Below the pieces are notes generated by a model. That model had not been told where the DNA came from. It saw nothing but the letters and a program-made list of their open reading frames with translations, and ran no database searches. From an uncultured Lachnospiraceae bacterium (GTDB lineage Bacteria; Bacillota_A; Clostridia; Lachnospirales; Lachnospiraceae): a DNA stretch of 13,413 bases. Positions within the stretch are counted from its first letter, which is position 1; each line of letters starts with the position of its first letter. This document shows, in pieces, positions 1 to 6,421 of the stretch. The position numbers were made by a program, and so were the translations under genes. The stretch is from positions 1 to 13,413 of the forward strand of contig CAJKKX010000019.1 in NCBI GenBank assembly GCA_905200565.1. Reading direction: 5' to 3'.

Positions 1-132
<132 letters not shown>

Positions 133-231
133 TTATGATTCTCTGCTGCAAAAAGCAAAAACAAAGCCTGCATGTCCTCTGGCAGGGACTGCTTTCGCAC
201 AATTGAATCATAATATTTTCCATATGGATTT

Positions 232-260
232 ATCATAGCACAAAAACAAAGAAATGTCCA
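232..260 (-). promoter_or_regulatory. Predicted sigma-A promoter of nifJ
   Basis: Reading the minus strand, TGGACA (260-255) is followed after exactly 17 bases by TATGAT (237-232), each one mismatch from consensus. Transcription would start near 225, giving a leader of about 120 bases. The -35 box lies inside the 3' arm of the terminator hairpin that ends the upstream bioY operon. A weaker alternative -10-like CATAAT at 137-132 would give a much shorter leader. Confidence 0.55.
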
Positions 261-298
261 TTTCCGTGCGCGCAGAAAATGGGCATTTCTTTGTTTTT
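242..298 (-). terminator. Rho-independent terminator after the bioY-DUF1284 operon (bidirectional form)
   Basis: A 22-bp inverted repeat pairs 242-263 with 277-298, with a single imperfect pair at 257/283 and a 13-base loop. The arms carry A/T runs at their outer ends, so a U-tract follows in either direction: five T then GTGC on the minus strand, and seven T on the plus strand. It lies 32 bases after the DUF1284 stop codon, so its likely job is to end minus-strand transcription before nifJ. Confidence 0.85.
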
Positions 299-329
299 TT
301 CGCTATACATAAGGTAAAACTTCGTGATT

Positions 330-743
330 TTATACAAAGTTTTTCAAGCTCTCCCGGTACGCCTGCCAGGAACACAGCCCCTGCTTCCTCCATTCACAGT
401 TTTTGCAGGACTCCGTAAAAATCTGTTCCGTAACTCTCTCAGCGGCTGCCGCCATCAAGGTGTGAAACGTATATCCACCTTCTTCCAGATGAAGCGCTTC
501 ACATAACCTCCGGTCCTTCTCCGTAACCTTATCATCCGCTTCCCGGCAGAAGGTTTCCTCTTTCAAATTCGGACATTTTTGACAAATCCCGTCCGGCCCG
601 CATACCAGTAAGATTTCCTCATCGGCATGTGCCATGAGCCATTTGATCTGTTCCTCCATATTCCTGCTGAACGCGTCACTGTATCCGCTGCCCCGGAACA
701 GAGGAATACACAGCAGGTGATGCACCCTAAGCGCTCTTTTCAT
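330..743 (-). CDS. DUF1284 family cysteine-rich protein, coupled to bioY
   Basis: This encodes a 137-residue soluble protein with no signal peptide or membrane segment. The start (LRVHHLLC, residues 5-12), the GxGYS motif (18-22) and the C-x2-CPN block (54-59) match the DUF1284 family, whose biochemical role is not established to my knowledge. Nine cysteines are present (12, 48, 54, 57, 66, 81, 113, 116, 124), including C54-x2-C57 and C113-x2-C116-x7-C124, a spacing that could bind a metal or Fe-S cluster (inference). Its ATG overlaps the last 17 bases of bioY and has no good ribosome binding site of its own. Translation is therefore probably coupled to bioY, which suggests a role near biotin uptake or use. 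Confidence 0.85.
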   Translation of the reverse strand: MKRALRVHHLLCIPLFRGSGYSDAFSRNMEEQIKWLMAHADEEILLVCGPDGICQKCPNLKEETFCREADDKVTEKDRRLCEALHLEEGGYTFHTLMAAAAERVTEQIFTESCKNCEWRKQGLCSWQAYRESLKNFV

Positions 744-1290
744 AAGTCAGGACATTTGCCGCATTTAAGGCTCTCCTCAAAATCTCGCCCAGAACAAACG
801 CCAGAATGACGGAAATGGCGTCTTTTAAAAGATATGGAACAGAAACGAGAAGCGCAGACTCCCAGAAAGGCATCTGTGTCAAAAACATGAATTGCAGAAC
901 ACCAAGAATGTGACAGACGAGCAGCCCCGCAGCCCCGAAAACTCCTGTCAGCGCTTTCTTCTTCTGCGCCGCTCCCAGTCCGCATAAAAGCGCCATAAAA
1001 ATAAAGCCAAAGATAAAGCCTCCTGTCTTTCCAAGCAGAATTCCAAGCCCCCCGCTCATTTGCGAAAATACCGGAACGCCCACGGCTCCCAGCAGCAGAT
1101 AGATAAGCGCTGCCGCCGCTCCCAGCTTCCAGCCCAGCACTGTCCCCGTAAGCGCCACTGCAAAGGTCTGCAAGGTCACGGGAACGCCGGACGGCATCGG
1201 GATAGCAATCTGCGATAAGACTGCCAGAACCGCAGTAAACATCCCCACCATAATCATTGACTTCGTCGATATTCTTTTCTTCTGTTCCAT
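727..1290 (-). CDS. bioY: BioY, biotin-specific S component of an ECF transporter
   Basis: The product is a 187-residue integral membrane protein with about six hydrophobic segments. It carries the BioY family blocks GVPVTLQTF (residues 35-43), GVPVF (71-75) and the glycine-rich GILLGKTGGF (83-92). BioY binds biotin at the membrane and works with the shared ECF energising module (A, A' and T subunits), which is not in this window. I place the start at 1290 because AAGGAG lies 10 bases upstream. A longer reading from a TTG at 1332 would put its codons inside the operator and has no ribosome binding site. bioY is the first gene of a two-gene unit with the DUF1284 gene. The paired operators at the promoter indicate repression by biotin-bound BirA. 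Confidence 0.92.
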   Translation of the reverse strand: MEQKKRISTKSMIMVGMFTAVLAVLSQIAIPMPSGVPVTLQTFAVALTGTVLGWKLGAAAALIYLLLGAVGVPVFSQMSGGLGILLGKTGGFIFGFIFMALLCGLGAAQKKKALTGVFGAAGLLVCHILGVLQFMFLTQMPFWESALLVSVPYLLKDAISVILAFVLGEILRRALNAANVLTYEKSA

Positions 1291-1300
1291 ACCAATTTCT

Positions 1301-1306
1301 CTCCTT
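1301..1306 (-). promoter_or_regulatory. Ribosome binding site that decides the bioY start
   Basis: AAGGAG on the minus strand, 10 bases before the ATG at 1290. It favours the 187-residue product over a 201-residue reading from a TTG at 1332. Confidence 0.8.
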
Positions 1307-1327
1307 CTCTTTTTCTCACCGTAAATC

Positions 1328-1354
1328 GTCAACTCTCTTTTTTATTTGGTTGAC
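1328..1354 (-). promoter_or_regulatory. Downstream BirA-type biotin operator of bioY
   Basis: GTCAAC (1349-1354 side) and GTTGAC (1328-1333 side) form an inverted repeat separated by exactly 15 bases. This has the form of the BirA biotin operator (known consensus close to TTGTwAACC-N14-16-GGTTwACAA). It sits over and just downstream of the predicted transcription start (~1355), where a bound repressor would block promoter escape or early elongation. Its arms (6 bp) are shorter than those of the upstream site. Confidence 0.7.
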
Positions 1355-1361
1355 CTTCCAT

Positions 1362-1390
1362 ATTATAACAGGCAAAAAAAGAGATGTCAA
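1362..1390 (-). promoter_or_regulatory. Consensus sigma-A promoter of bioY
   Basis: Minus strand TTGACA (1390-1385), a 17-base spacer, then TATAAT (1367-1362): both hexamers are perfect. Start of transcription is expected near 1355, giving a ~65-base leader. A BirA-type site overlaps the -35 box and a second covers the start region. A T7 tract falls within the spacer. Confidence 0.9.
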
Positions 1391-1417
1391 CCTTCCTTGC
1401 AAAGCAGTTGACATCTC
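1374..1417 (-). promoter_or_regulatory. Upstream BirA-type operator overlapping the bioY -35, also shaped as a terminator
   Basis: GAGATGTCAAC (1381-1391) and GTTGACATCTC (1407-1417) are a perfect 11-bp inverted repeat with a 15-base centre. The core GTCAAC-N15-GTTGAC has the same geometry as the downstream operator and as known BirA sites. On the minus strand the second arm contains the -35 TTGACA and is followed at once by seven T (1380-1374). An rloAB transcript reading through would therefore form an 11-bp hairpin plus a U-tract, so this element may be both operator and terminator. The operator role is well supported by the repeat; the terminator role is inferred, as the 15-base loop is large. 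Confidence 0.72.
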
Positions 1418-1451
1418 CTTCTCTCTTCATTTTAACCCTTTCATTTGCACT

Positions 1452-2111
1452 TTATAATAATTTACAGTCACTCAAAATCTTCTCTATTGCCTCCCACGCA
1501 GAAAGAGATGGGTTTTCTTTATAGTATCTATACCCTTTATACTGAAGTAATGTATAACCATTCTCCTGATTCCTCTGCATGATGTATCTCGCACGTCCTA
1601 TAGCGTCAATTACATTAGAAAGATTCATTTTGCTCAAGCAGCGTTTGAAATTGTCCTCATGTTTATACTCATCCATATTTTCAAATTTCTCACCAAAGGC
1701 TTTATTGATTGGTGTAATATACTGTTTTCTATGAGCGTATGAAGTATTACAATCTATCATGTGCAGTATAATCCATAGATCAAAAGTAAAATTACTATAT
1801 CCTGATTTATACTTAATCTGCTTGCCTAATTGCTCTGCTTTCTTCATATTATCCATAGCGTCTTGAAATCCCTGAACATGGATAGGCTCGTCACTTTCAT
1901 AATCAAAGAAATGATATACCTCAATCCTTCTTGTAACGGTCAAAGATTTTGCGTGTTTTAATGGATTCTTTTTCACCGGACAATCAATCGAAACTTTACA
2001 AACAGATTCTTCTGTATTGTTAATCAGATCTTGCAGCCACTTCAAGTACCACTGCTCCGTTTCACCCTCTACACTAAAATAGTATTTATTGGTCGGTTTT
2101 CTCTTTGCCAT
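1452..2111 (-). CDS. RloB/AbiLii-like protein, putative anti-phage effector
   Basis: This 219-residue protein resembles the RloB family. It has an N-terminal strand with VEGETE (residues 14-19), an acidic segment HFFDYESDEP (67-76) and the SNFTFDLWIILHM block (106-118), which corresponds to the family's S-N-x-x-F-E-x-W-L-x-L-H signature. RloB proteins are considered Toprim-like (Glu followed by an Asp-x-Asp/Glu segment), suggesting metal-dependent nucleic-acid cleavage. In this copy the acidic segment reads D-Y-E rather than the D-R-D I recall as usual. It starts 2 bases after the ATPase stop codon, and its ribosome binding site (GAGAGG) lies inside the last codons of that gene, so the two are coupled. 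The pair has the organisation of abortive-infection system AbiL. Base composition is AT-rich relative to neighbours. The substrate is unknown. Confidence 0.82.
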   Translation of the reverse strand: MAKRKPTNKYYFSVEGETEQWYLKWLQDLINNTEESVCKVSIDCPVKKNPLKHAKSLTVTRRIEVYHFFDYESDEPIHVQGFQDAMDNMKKAEQLGKQIKYKSGYSNFTFDLWIILHMIDCNTSYAHRKQYITPINKAFGEKFENMDEYKHEDNFKRCLSKMNLSNVIDAIGRARYIMQRNQENGYTLLQYKGYRYYKENPSLSAWEAIEKILSDCKLL

Positions 2112-2113
2112 AA

Positions 2114-3454
2114 TTACACCTCTCTTTCACTATCCAAAATCTCCTCAAAGATTGGTGTAAAATCAATGTCCTTAATCGCACCATACTGGCTGATAAAATA
2201 TTTTCCCATATAATCTTCATGTTTGCGGACGCCTTTATCTCCCGTTGTTCCAAAATCAGACAACGCATACAAGATACTCTGGTGACTATCATCATCACGC
2301 TCTACGAATTTAATCTCATCTCTTCTGAACAGATTAGAGTTCAAAAAAATGGGATTATGTGTGTTGAAAATCAACTGTGCGTGATGAATATTAATGTCAT
2401 CATTATGAAAAACATTGATAATACTCATCAATGCCATTGGATGGATAGACGCATCAAACTCATCCACTACCAGTGTTCCGCCTATCTGGATTGCTTTTAT
2501 AACCAACGGAAACATGTTGATAAATCGGATTGTTCCATAGGATTCAAAAATTTCTGCCGCAATAGCCGCATTCTTTTTGTTTTTCATATTTCGAAAAACA
2601 GAATACAACTTTGCGTCCGGCTCGTCTTCACTTACAACATAACCTACTGCATTTGAGTTGATTCCAAATAATTTTGCGGCTTTATCCGTTGTCTTTTCCA
2701 CATAAACTGCCTTTTTCTTAGGATCAGCAAATCTTTTAATTAACTGCATAGAATCAGCACGATAAATCACCATGAACTTATTTGTAAACCAATCTACAAT
2801 CAATTTTGCAAATTTCTGTGAGAAAACAAGTTTAAATCCATTTGTTAAAAACAACTCATCTTGACTTAAACTATTCTTAGCAATCTCGCTTACACTTTCT
2901 ACGTTTTGCTCTGTAATATCAGACAGATACCCCCTAATTACTTTCATATTTCCAAGATACAAATTATCGGCACGCTGAAAAATCGGCTCTCCATTCACAA
3001 AAAGATTTTCAGAAATGATTTTTCTTGGATATTCTTCATCAAGAAATACTCCCAAATCAATCTCTAATTCATATAAAATCCGAAACTTATCGCCTTCTGC
3101 CTCCTCATAAAATTCAACAGAAAAAGAAACAGGTTTTCCTTCCGCTTCATTATTATTCGGAATCAGCTCCAATGCTGTCGCTGCTGGATTTGGTGAAGAT
3201 TTTTCTTCAGAGTTTCTAATATTTCCCCTAAGCACAATCGCACGCAGAACGTCCATTGCACCTATAATATTTGTTTTTCCTGCGGCATTCGGTCCATAAA
3301 TTACAGAGGAACTTAAACCACGTATTTCTTTTCCTTTTACCTTCGTTTTCATCAAACTATAATCTAATCCTGTCTGCTTCGGTGCTGCCACCATAGAGAA
3401 ACTAGATTCTTCTACAAATGATTTATAATTCTTCGTTTTAAATTCAAGAAGCAT
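2114..3454 (-). CDS. RloA/AbiLi-like AAA (OLD/SMC-like) ATPase
   Basis: The product has 446 residues. Walker A is GPNAAGKT (54-61), Walker B is TLVVDEFDASIHP (327-339; D331, E332) and a histidine switch is QLIFNTHN (360-367). The block just before Walker B, SYGTIRFINMFPLVIKAI (305-322), matches the ABC-signature region of the RloA/AAA_15 class, in which ATP-bound dimers gate an associated effector. The N-terminus (LLEFKTKNYKSF, with a following FSM at 19-21) is typical of this family. The start is supported by GGAGG 7 bases upstream. It is the first gene of a two-gene unit with the RloB-like protein, as in AbiLi-AbiLii of Lactococcus. The expected role is sensing phage infection and activating the partner. 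The family call is strong; the defence role is by analogy. Confidence 0.88.
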   Translation of the reverse strand: MLLEFKTKNYKSFVEESSFSMVAAPKQTGLDYSLMKTKVKGKEIRGLSSSVIYGPNAAGKTNIIGAMDVLRAIVLRGNIRNSEEKSSPNPAATALELIPNNNEAEGKPVSFSVEFYEEAEGDKFRILYELEIDLGVFLDEEYPRKIISENLFVNGEPIFQRADNLYLGNMKVIRGYLSDITEQNVESVSEIAKNSLSQDELFLTNGFKLVFSQKFAKLIVDWFTNKFMVIYRADSMQLIKRFADPKKKAVYVEKTTDKAAKLFGINSNAVGYVVSEDEPDAKLYSVFRNMKNKKNAAIAAEIFESYGTIRFINMFPLVIKAIQIGGTLVVDEFDASIHPMALMSIINVFHNDDINIHHAQLIFNTHNPIFLNSNLFRRDEIKFVERDDDSHQSILYALSDFGTTGDKGVRKHEDYMGKYFISQYGAIKDIDFTPIFEEILDSEREV

Positions 3455-3498
3455 ATAGCAACCTCCATTCTGCTAAATTCTTGCAAAATCACACTATA

Positions 3499-3527
3499 AT
3501 TATATGCTTACTATTTTCAACAGTCAA
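3499..3527 (-). promoter_or_regulatory. Promoter of the rloA-rloB unit
   Basis: Minus strand TTGACT (3527-3522), 17-base spacer, perfect TATAAT (3504-3499); transcription would begin near 3492, about 38 bases before the ATG. An 11-base direct repeat (TGCAAAATCAC on the plus strand) occurs just downstream of the -10 (3482-3492) and again upstream of the -35 (3556-3566). Confidence 0.85.
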
Positions 3528-3562
3528 TTTCTTTATTCTTATTTTGCACTTTTTCTGCAAAA

Positions 3563-3804
3563 TCACGCCTTTTGACTTTGTTCAACCCTAACAACTCCCA
3601 CATTCCCTGACACCCCAACAAATATTAATTCTTCCTTACGCAGTTCATTACGCATTTTTACCAGCTCTGCAAGAGCATCCTTTTCTGCTCTTCCTATCTG
3701 GTCCCGGCTTTTTCCAATGCCTCTTTCTGCTGTTCAATTTTCGCATCAATACCAAATGCTTTGAGTATCGTTTTCTGGTTTGCTGTTACAGGCTTCTCAC
3801 TCAA
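3563..3804 (-). pseudogene. Frameshifted C-terminal remnant of an unidentified gene
   Basis: Two minus-strand reading frames join into one coding-like stretch. Frame one runs 3804-3694 (36 codons from just after an in-frame TGA at 3807-3805 to a TAG) and contains TANQKTILKAFGIDAKIEQQ. Frame two continues to a TGA at 3565-3563 and contains SRDQIGRAEKDALAELVK. Restoring one A in the short A-run before GCC would join them as ...EALEKSRDQIG..., a charged, coiled-coil-like segment of about 80 residues. No start codon with a ribosome binding site is present. I do not recognise the family. It lies directly upstream of the rloA promoter on the same strand, so it may be a relic of a mobile element or of an earlier defence gene. 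This is the only gene-like content in the 480-base gap between rloA and asnB. Confidence 0.55.
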
Positions 3805-3848
3805 TCATTAAGTATGTATACCTACTCAATAATTACGACAAGAAAAGA

Positions 3849-3881
3849 GCAGAAAATCAAGAAAACTCGCTGATTTTCTGC
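3849..3881 (-). terminator. Terminator after dpaA-dpaB-asnB
   Basis: A perfect 11-bp inverted repeat, GCAGAAAATCA with TGATTTTCTGC, with an 11-base loop, 54 bases after the asnB stop codon. On the minus strand it is followed by CTCTTTTCTTG, a modest U-rich tail. The stem is AT-rich, so termination may be partial. Confidence 0.65.
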
Positions 3882-3934
3882 CCGTTTTGAGCATTTATTT
3901 TCGCTTGAGTGTCAACTTCTACCGGAAGTTAAGA

Positions 3935-5785
3935 TTATATGATTTGTATCCGGTATTTTTCCAGCCAGTAATTGATTTGCAGCATATAAGCCAGCATCTG
4001 CGGCCCCGCCATCAACTGTCCGTACCACGGTTTTCCATAGTCGGACGGGCTATCCAGAAACGCCTGCACCTTACGCGTATCCAGAAGCTGCCGCACGGGG
4101 GCCTGCGGATCGGAAATCACCTCTTTTAGCTTTGTTCCAAGAAGCTTTTCATACGCCGGGTCGTAAGTCTTTGGATAGGGGCTCTTTCTCCTCCAGAGAA
4201 CTTCTTCCGGCAGCCACCCGGCCCCGGCATGGCGCAGCAGAGCTTTTGTAATATTTCCCCGGCTCTTCATCTCCCACGGAACATTCCAGAGATATTCTAC
4301 AATCCGGTGATCCGCAAAAGGAACCCTCGCTTCCAGCCCGGAACTCATACTGGTCCGGTCCATACGGTCGAGCAGGGTCGTCATGAACCACCGCAGATTC
4401 AAATAAGAAATCTCACGGCGGCGCTTTTCCTCCGCCGTCTCTCCCGAAAGAAGCGGCGTCTCCTGTTCCGTGCGGCGGCATGCCGCCCGCGAATATTCCT
4501 CCAGCGGCAGTTCCCGCAGCAGTTCCTCACTCAAAAGCGCCTTTCTCGGCTCCATGCCCGGCGTCCACGGGAAATTATTTCCTTCAAAAGCCGCCTTACT
4601 GTGGAACCACGGATAGCCCCCAAAGATTTCATCGGCACATTCCCCGGTCAGCGTGACCGTATTGTACTCTTTCACCCGCGAGCAGAAATAAAGCATGGAG
4701 GATTCCACGTCCGCCATACACGGCAGGTCACGGGCGTCCACGGCCCGGAACAGATATTCATACTGCTGCATATTGTCACATTCCAGAAAGCGATGGTTCG
4801 TCTTGCAGTGCTCTACCATTTTTTCCACCCAGGGGCGGTCCTCTCCCGGCTGGAACGCATTGGATTTGAAATATCTGCTGTTATCTTTGAAATCAAAGGA
4901 AAACGTATTTAACTCTTTCCCCTGACGGTGCAGTTCTTTTGCGCAGATGGCTGTTACCAGACTGCTGTCTATGCCGCCGGAAAGAAACGTGCTGATCGGA
5001 ATATCTGAGAGCATCTGCTTTTTCACAGCATCCTCGATCAGCCAGGACGTATGCGCCACTGTTTCTTCAAACGTATCCGTATGCGGGGCGCTTTCCAGCT
5101 TCCAGTAAGTGACCCGGCTCATTCCCTGCCTGCTCCAGCACAGGTGCTCGCCGGGCAGAACCTCAAGTATGCCCCGGAATACCCCTTTTCCATAAGTTTT
5201 CGCAGGGCCGAGGGCGAAAATCTCACACAACCCTTCCCGGTCAAGAACAGGCTTTACTCCCGGATAGGCAAACAGCCCTTTGATTTCAGAGGAAAAAACA
5301 AGCGTATCGTCCGCCATCGTATAAAACAGAGGCTTTACTCCCAGACGGTCACGGAACAAAAACAGCTCTTCCGTGCGGGAATCCCAGATGGCAAAGGCAA
5401 AGATTCCGTTCAGTCTCTTGACATAACCGGCCCCGTAGCGCAAATATCCCCGCAGGATTACTTCCGTATCACTCTCTGTCTCAAACTCCACGCCTTCCGC
5501 CAAAAGCTCTGTTTTCAGTTCCGGCATATTATAAATTTCCCCGTTATAGACAATCGTACATTCCCCCCCGTCCATCCGGCAGGTCATAGGCTGCTGCCCC
5601 GTCACCAGATCAATGATTTTCAGACGCACATGGGCGAGGCCGCACCCCTGTTTCAAATAAATCCCCTCGTCGTCCGGCCCCCGGTGCTTCTGCACACGGT
5701 TCATCTGTTCCAGAACAGGCGTCCATCTGCCTCTCTCTTCTTCTAAAGAGATGGAAGGGTTACAAAATCCGGCAATTCCACACAT
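3935..5785 (-). CDS. asnB: Asparagine synthase (glutamine-hydrolysing), AsnB/AsnO type
   Basis: The 616-residue enzyme makes asparagine from aspartate, glutamine and ATP. Cys2, exposed after removal of Met1, is the glutaminase nucleophile (MCGIAGF). Glutaminase motifs RGPD (35-38) and NGEIYN (81-86) follow. The synthetase half has the ATP-binding PP-loop SGGIDSS (269-275) and GECADEIFGG (381-390). Length is complete for the class and close to B. subtilis AsnO (about 614 residues). The start is set by AAAGGAG about 9 bases upstream. It begins 42 bases after dpaB on the same strand with no promoter or terminator visible between them, so it is probably co-transcribed with the dipicolinate synthase genes. 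In B. subtilis the AsnO paralogue is linked to sporulation, so this copy may serve sporulation rather than general growth (inference). Confidence 0.95.
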   Translation of the reverse strand: MCGIAGFCNPSISLEEERGRWTPVLEQMNRVQKHRGPDDEGIYLKQGCGLAHVRLKIIDLVTGQQPMTCRMDGGECTIVYNGEIYNMPELKTELLAEGVEFETESDTEVILRGYLRYGAGYVKRLNGIFAFAIWDSRTEELFLFRDRLGVKPLFYTMADDTLVFSSEIKGLFAYPGVKPVLDREGLCEIFALGPAKTYGKGVFRGILEVLPGEHLCWSRQGMSRVTYWKLESAPHTDTFEETVAHTSWLIEDAVKKQMLSDIPISTFLSGGIDSSLVTAICAKELHRQGKELNTFSFDFKDNSRYFKSNAFQPGEDRPWVEKMVEHCKTNHRFLECDNMQQYEYLFRAVDARDLPCMADVESSMLYFCSRVKEYNTVTLTGECADEIFGGYPWFHSKAAFEGNNFPWTPGMEPRKALLSEELLRELPLEEYSRAACRRTEQETPLLSGETAEEKRRREISYLNLRWFMTTLLDRMDRTSMSSGLEARVPFADHRIVEYLWNVPWEMKSRGNITKALLRHAGAGWLPEEVLWRRKSPYPKTYDPAYEKLLGTKLKEVISDPQAPVRQLLDTRKVQAFLDSPSDYGKPWYGQLMAGPQMLAYMLQINYWLEKYRIQII

Positions 5786-5827
5786 GCAGGTTCTCCTTTC
5801 TACTACGTTCGATCATTAATCGCCGTT

Positions 5828-6406
5828 TTAGCTGATGACCGGCTGATACTGCCGGCCCTCTAAGGCCGCCTCGATGACAGGAACGAGAAATTCCGTATGC
5901 GCAATCATGGAGTTCGGCTTCTTTACAGGATTATCCTGCCCAAAAGGAACGAAATAAATGTGCTTGGTATTAAGCAGCAGACCGATATTTTTCATATTCA
6001 TCCCCAGGGCGTCATTGGTAGAGATCGAAAGCACCAGAGGCTTTTCATTGCGAAGATGAGCCTTGGCCGCCATCAGAACCGGAGAATCTGTAATCCCATT
6101 CGCAAGTTTGGCGATGGTATTCCCCGTACACGGCAGAATCACCAGAACATCCAGCAGCCCCCCTGGCCCGATGGGTTCCGCCTGCGCGATCGTCCGTATG
6201 GGCGGCTTTCCGGTAATATGCTCCGCTTCCGCCATAAAATCACAGGCACGCCCAAAGCGGCTGTCTATGGTCTGGGACGCATCCGAAAAAATCGTCTGTA
6301 CCTCCGCCCCTTCTTCCATCAGTTTACGCAGGTCTTCAAATGTTTTTCGATAGGTGCAGAAAGACCCTGTAAGTGCAACACCGATTTTCTTTCCTCTCAG
6401 TGACAT
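5828..6406 (-). CDS. dpaB: Dipicolinate synthase subunit B
   Basis: The product has 192 residues and resembles a flavoprotein/decarboxylase fold, with GSFC near the N-terminus (14-17) and LPCTGNTIAKLANGI (91-105), as in SpoVFB/DpaB. With DpaA it makes dipicolinic acid from the lysine-pathway intermediate 4-hydroxytetrahydrodipicolinate in the mother cell; dipicolinate is then loaded into the spore core with calcium. I place the start at the ATG at 6406, since AGGAGG lies 9 bases upstream. A GTG at 6424 would put that ribosome binding site inside the coding region. It follows dpaA by 14 bases. Confidence 0.95.
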   Translation of the reverse strand: MSLRGKKIGVALTGSFCTYRKTFEDLRKLMEEGAEVQTIFSDASQTIDSRFGRACDFMAEAEHITGKPPIRTIAQAEPIGPGGLLDVLVILPCTGNTIAKLANGITDSPVLMAAKAHLRNEKPLVLSISTNDALGMNMKNIGLLLNTKHIYFVPFGQDNPVKKPNSMIAHTEFLVPVIEAALEGRQYQPVIS

Positions 6407-6415
6407 AAAACAAAT

Positions 6416-6421
6416 CCTCCT
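6416..6421 (-). promoter_or_regulatory. Ribosome binding site that decides the dpaB start
   Basis: AGGAGG, 9 bases before the ATG at 6406 and overlapping the dpaA stop codon at its upstream edge. It rules against the GTG at 6424. Confidence 0.85.

Noticed and set aside
1291..1332. Extended bioY N-terminus from a TTG at 1332
   Set aside because: It would start inside the operator repeat, has no ribosome binding site, and adds a charged peptide absent from the family; AAGGAG supports 1290.
2219..2656. Plus-strand open frame of 145 codons opposite rloA
   Set aside because: It overlaps the ATPase gene completely, including Walker B coding DNA, and shows no family motif or start signal.
3482..3566. 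Direct repeat TGCAAAATCAC at 3482-3492 and 3556-3566 as an attachment site
   Set aside because: The copies are only 74 bp apart, flank just the rloA promoter rather than the island, and no integrase is present; possibly a small duplication or chance.
4229..5746. Long plus-strand open frames (4229-4912, 5051-5746) opposite asnB
   Set aside because: They lie wholly within a conserved asparagine synthase on the other strand, have no ribosome binding site and give low-complexity Arg/Pro/His-rich products; they are antisense shadows.
5897..6403. Plus-strand open frame opposite dpaB
   Set aside because: Antisense to a well-supported gene; the peptide is Arg-rich with no recognisable motif.
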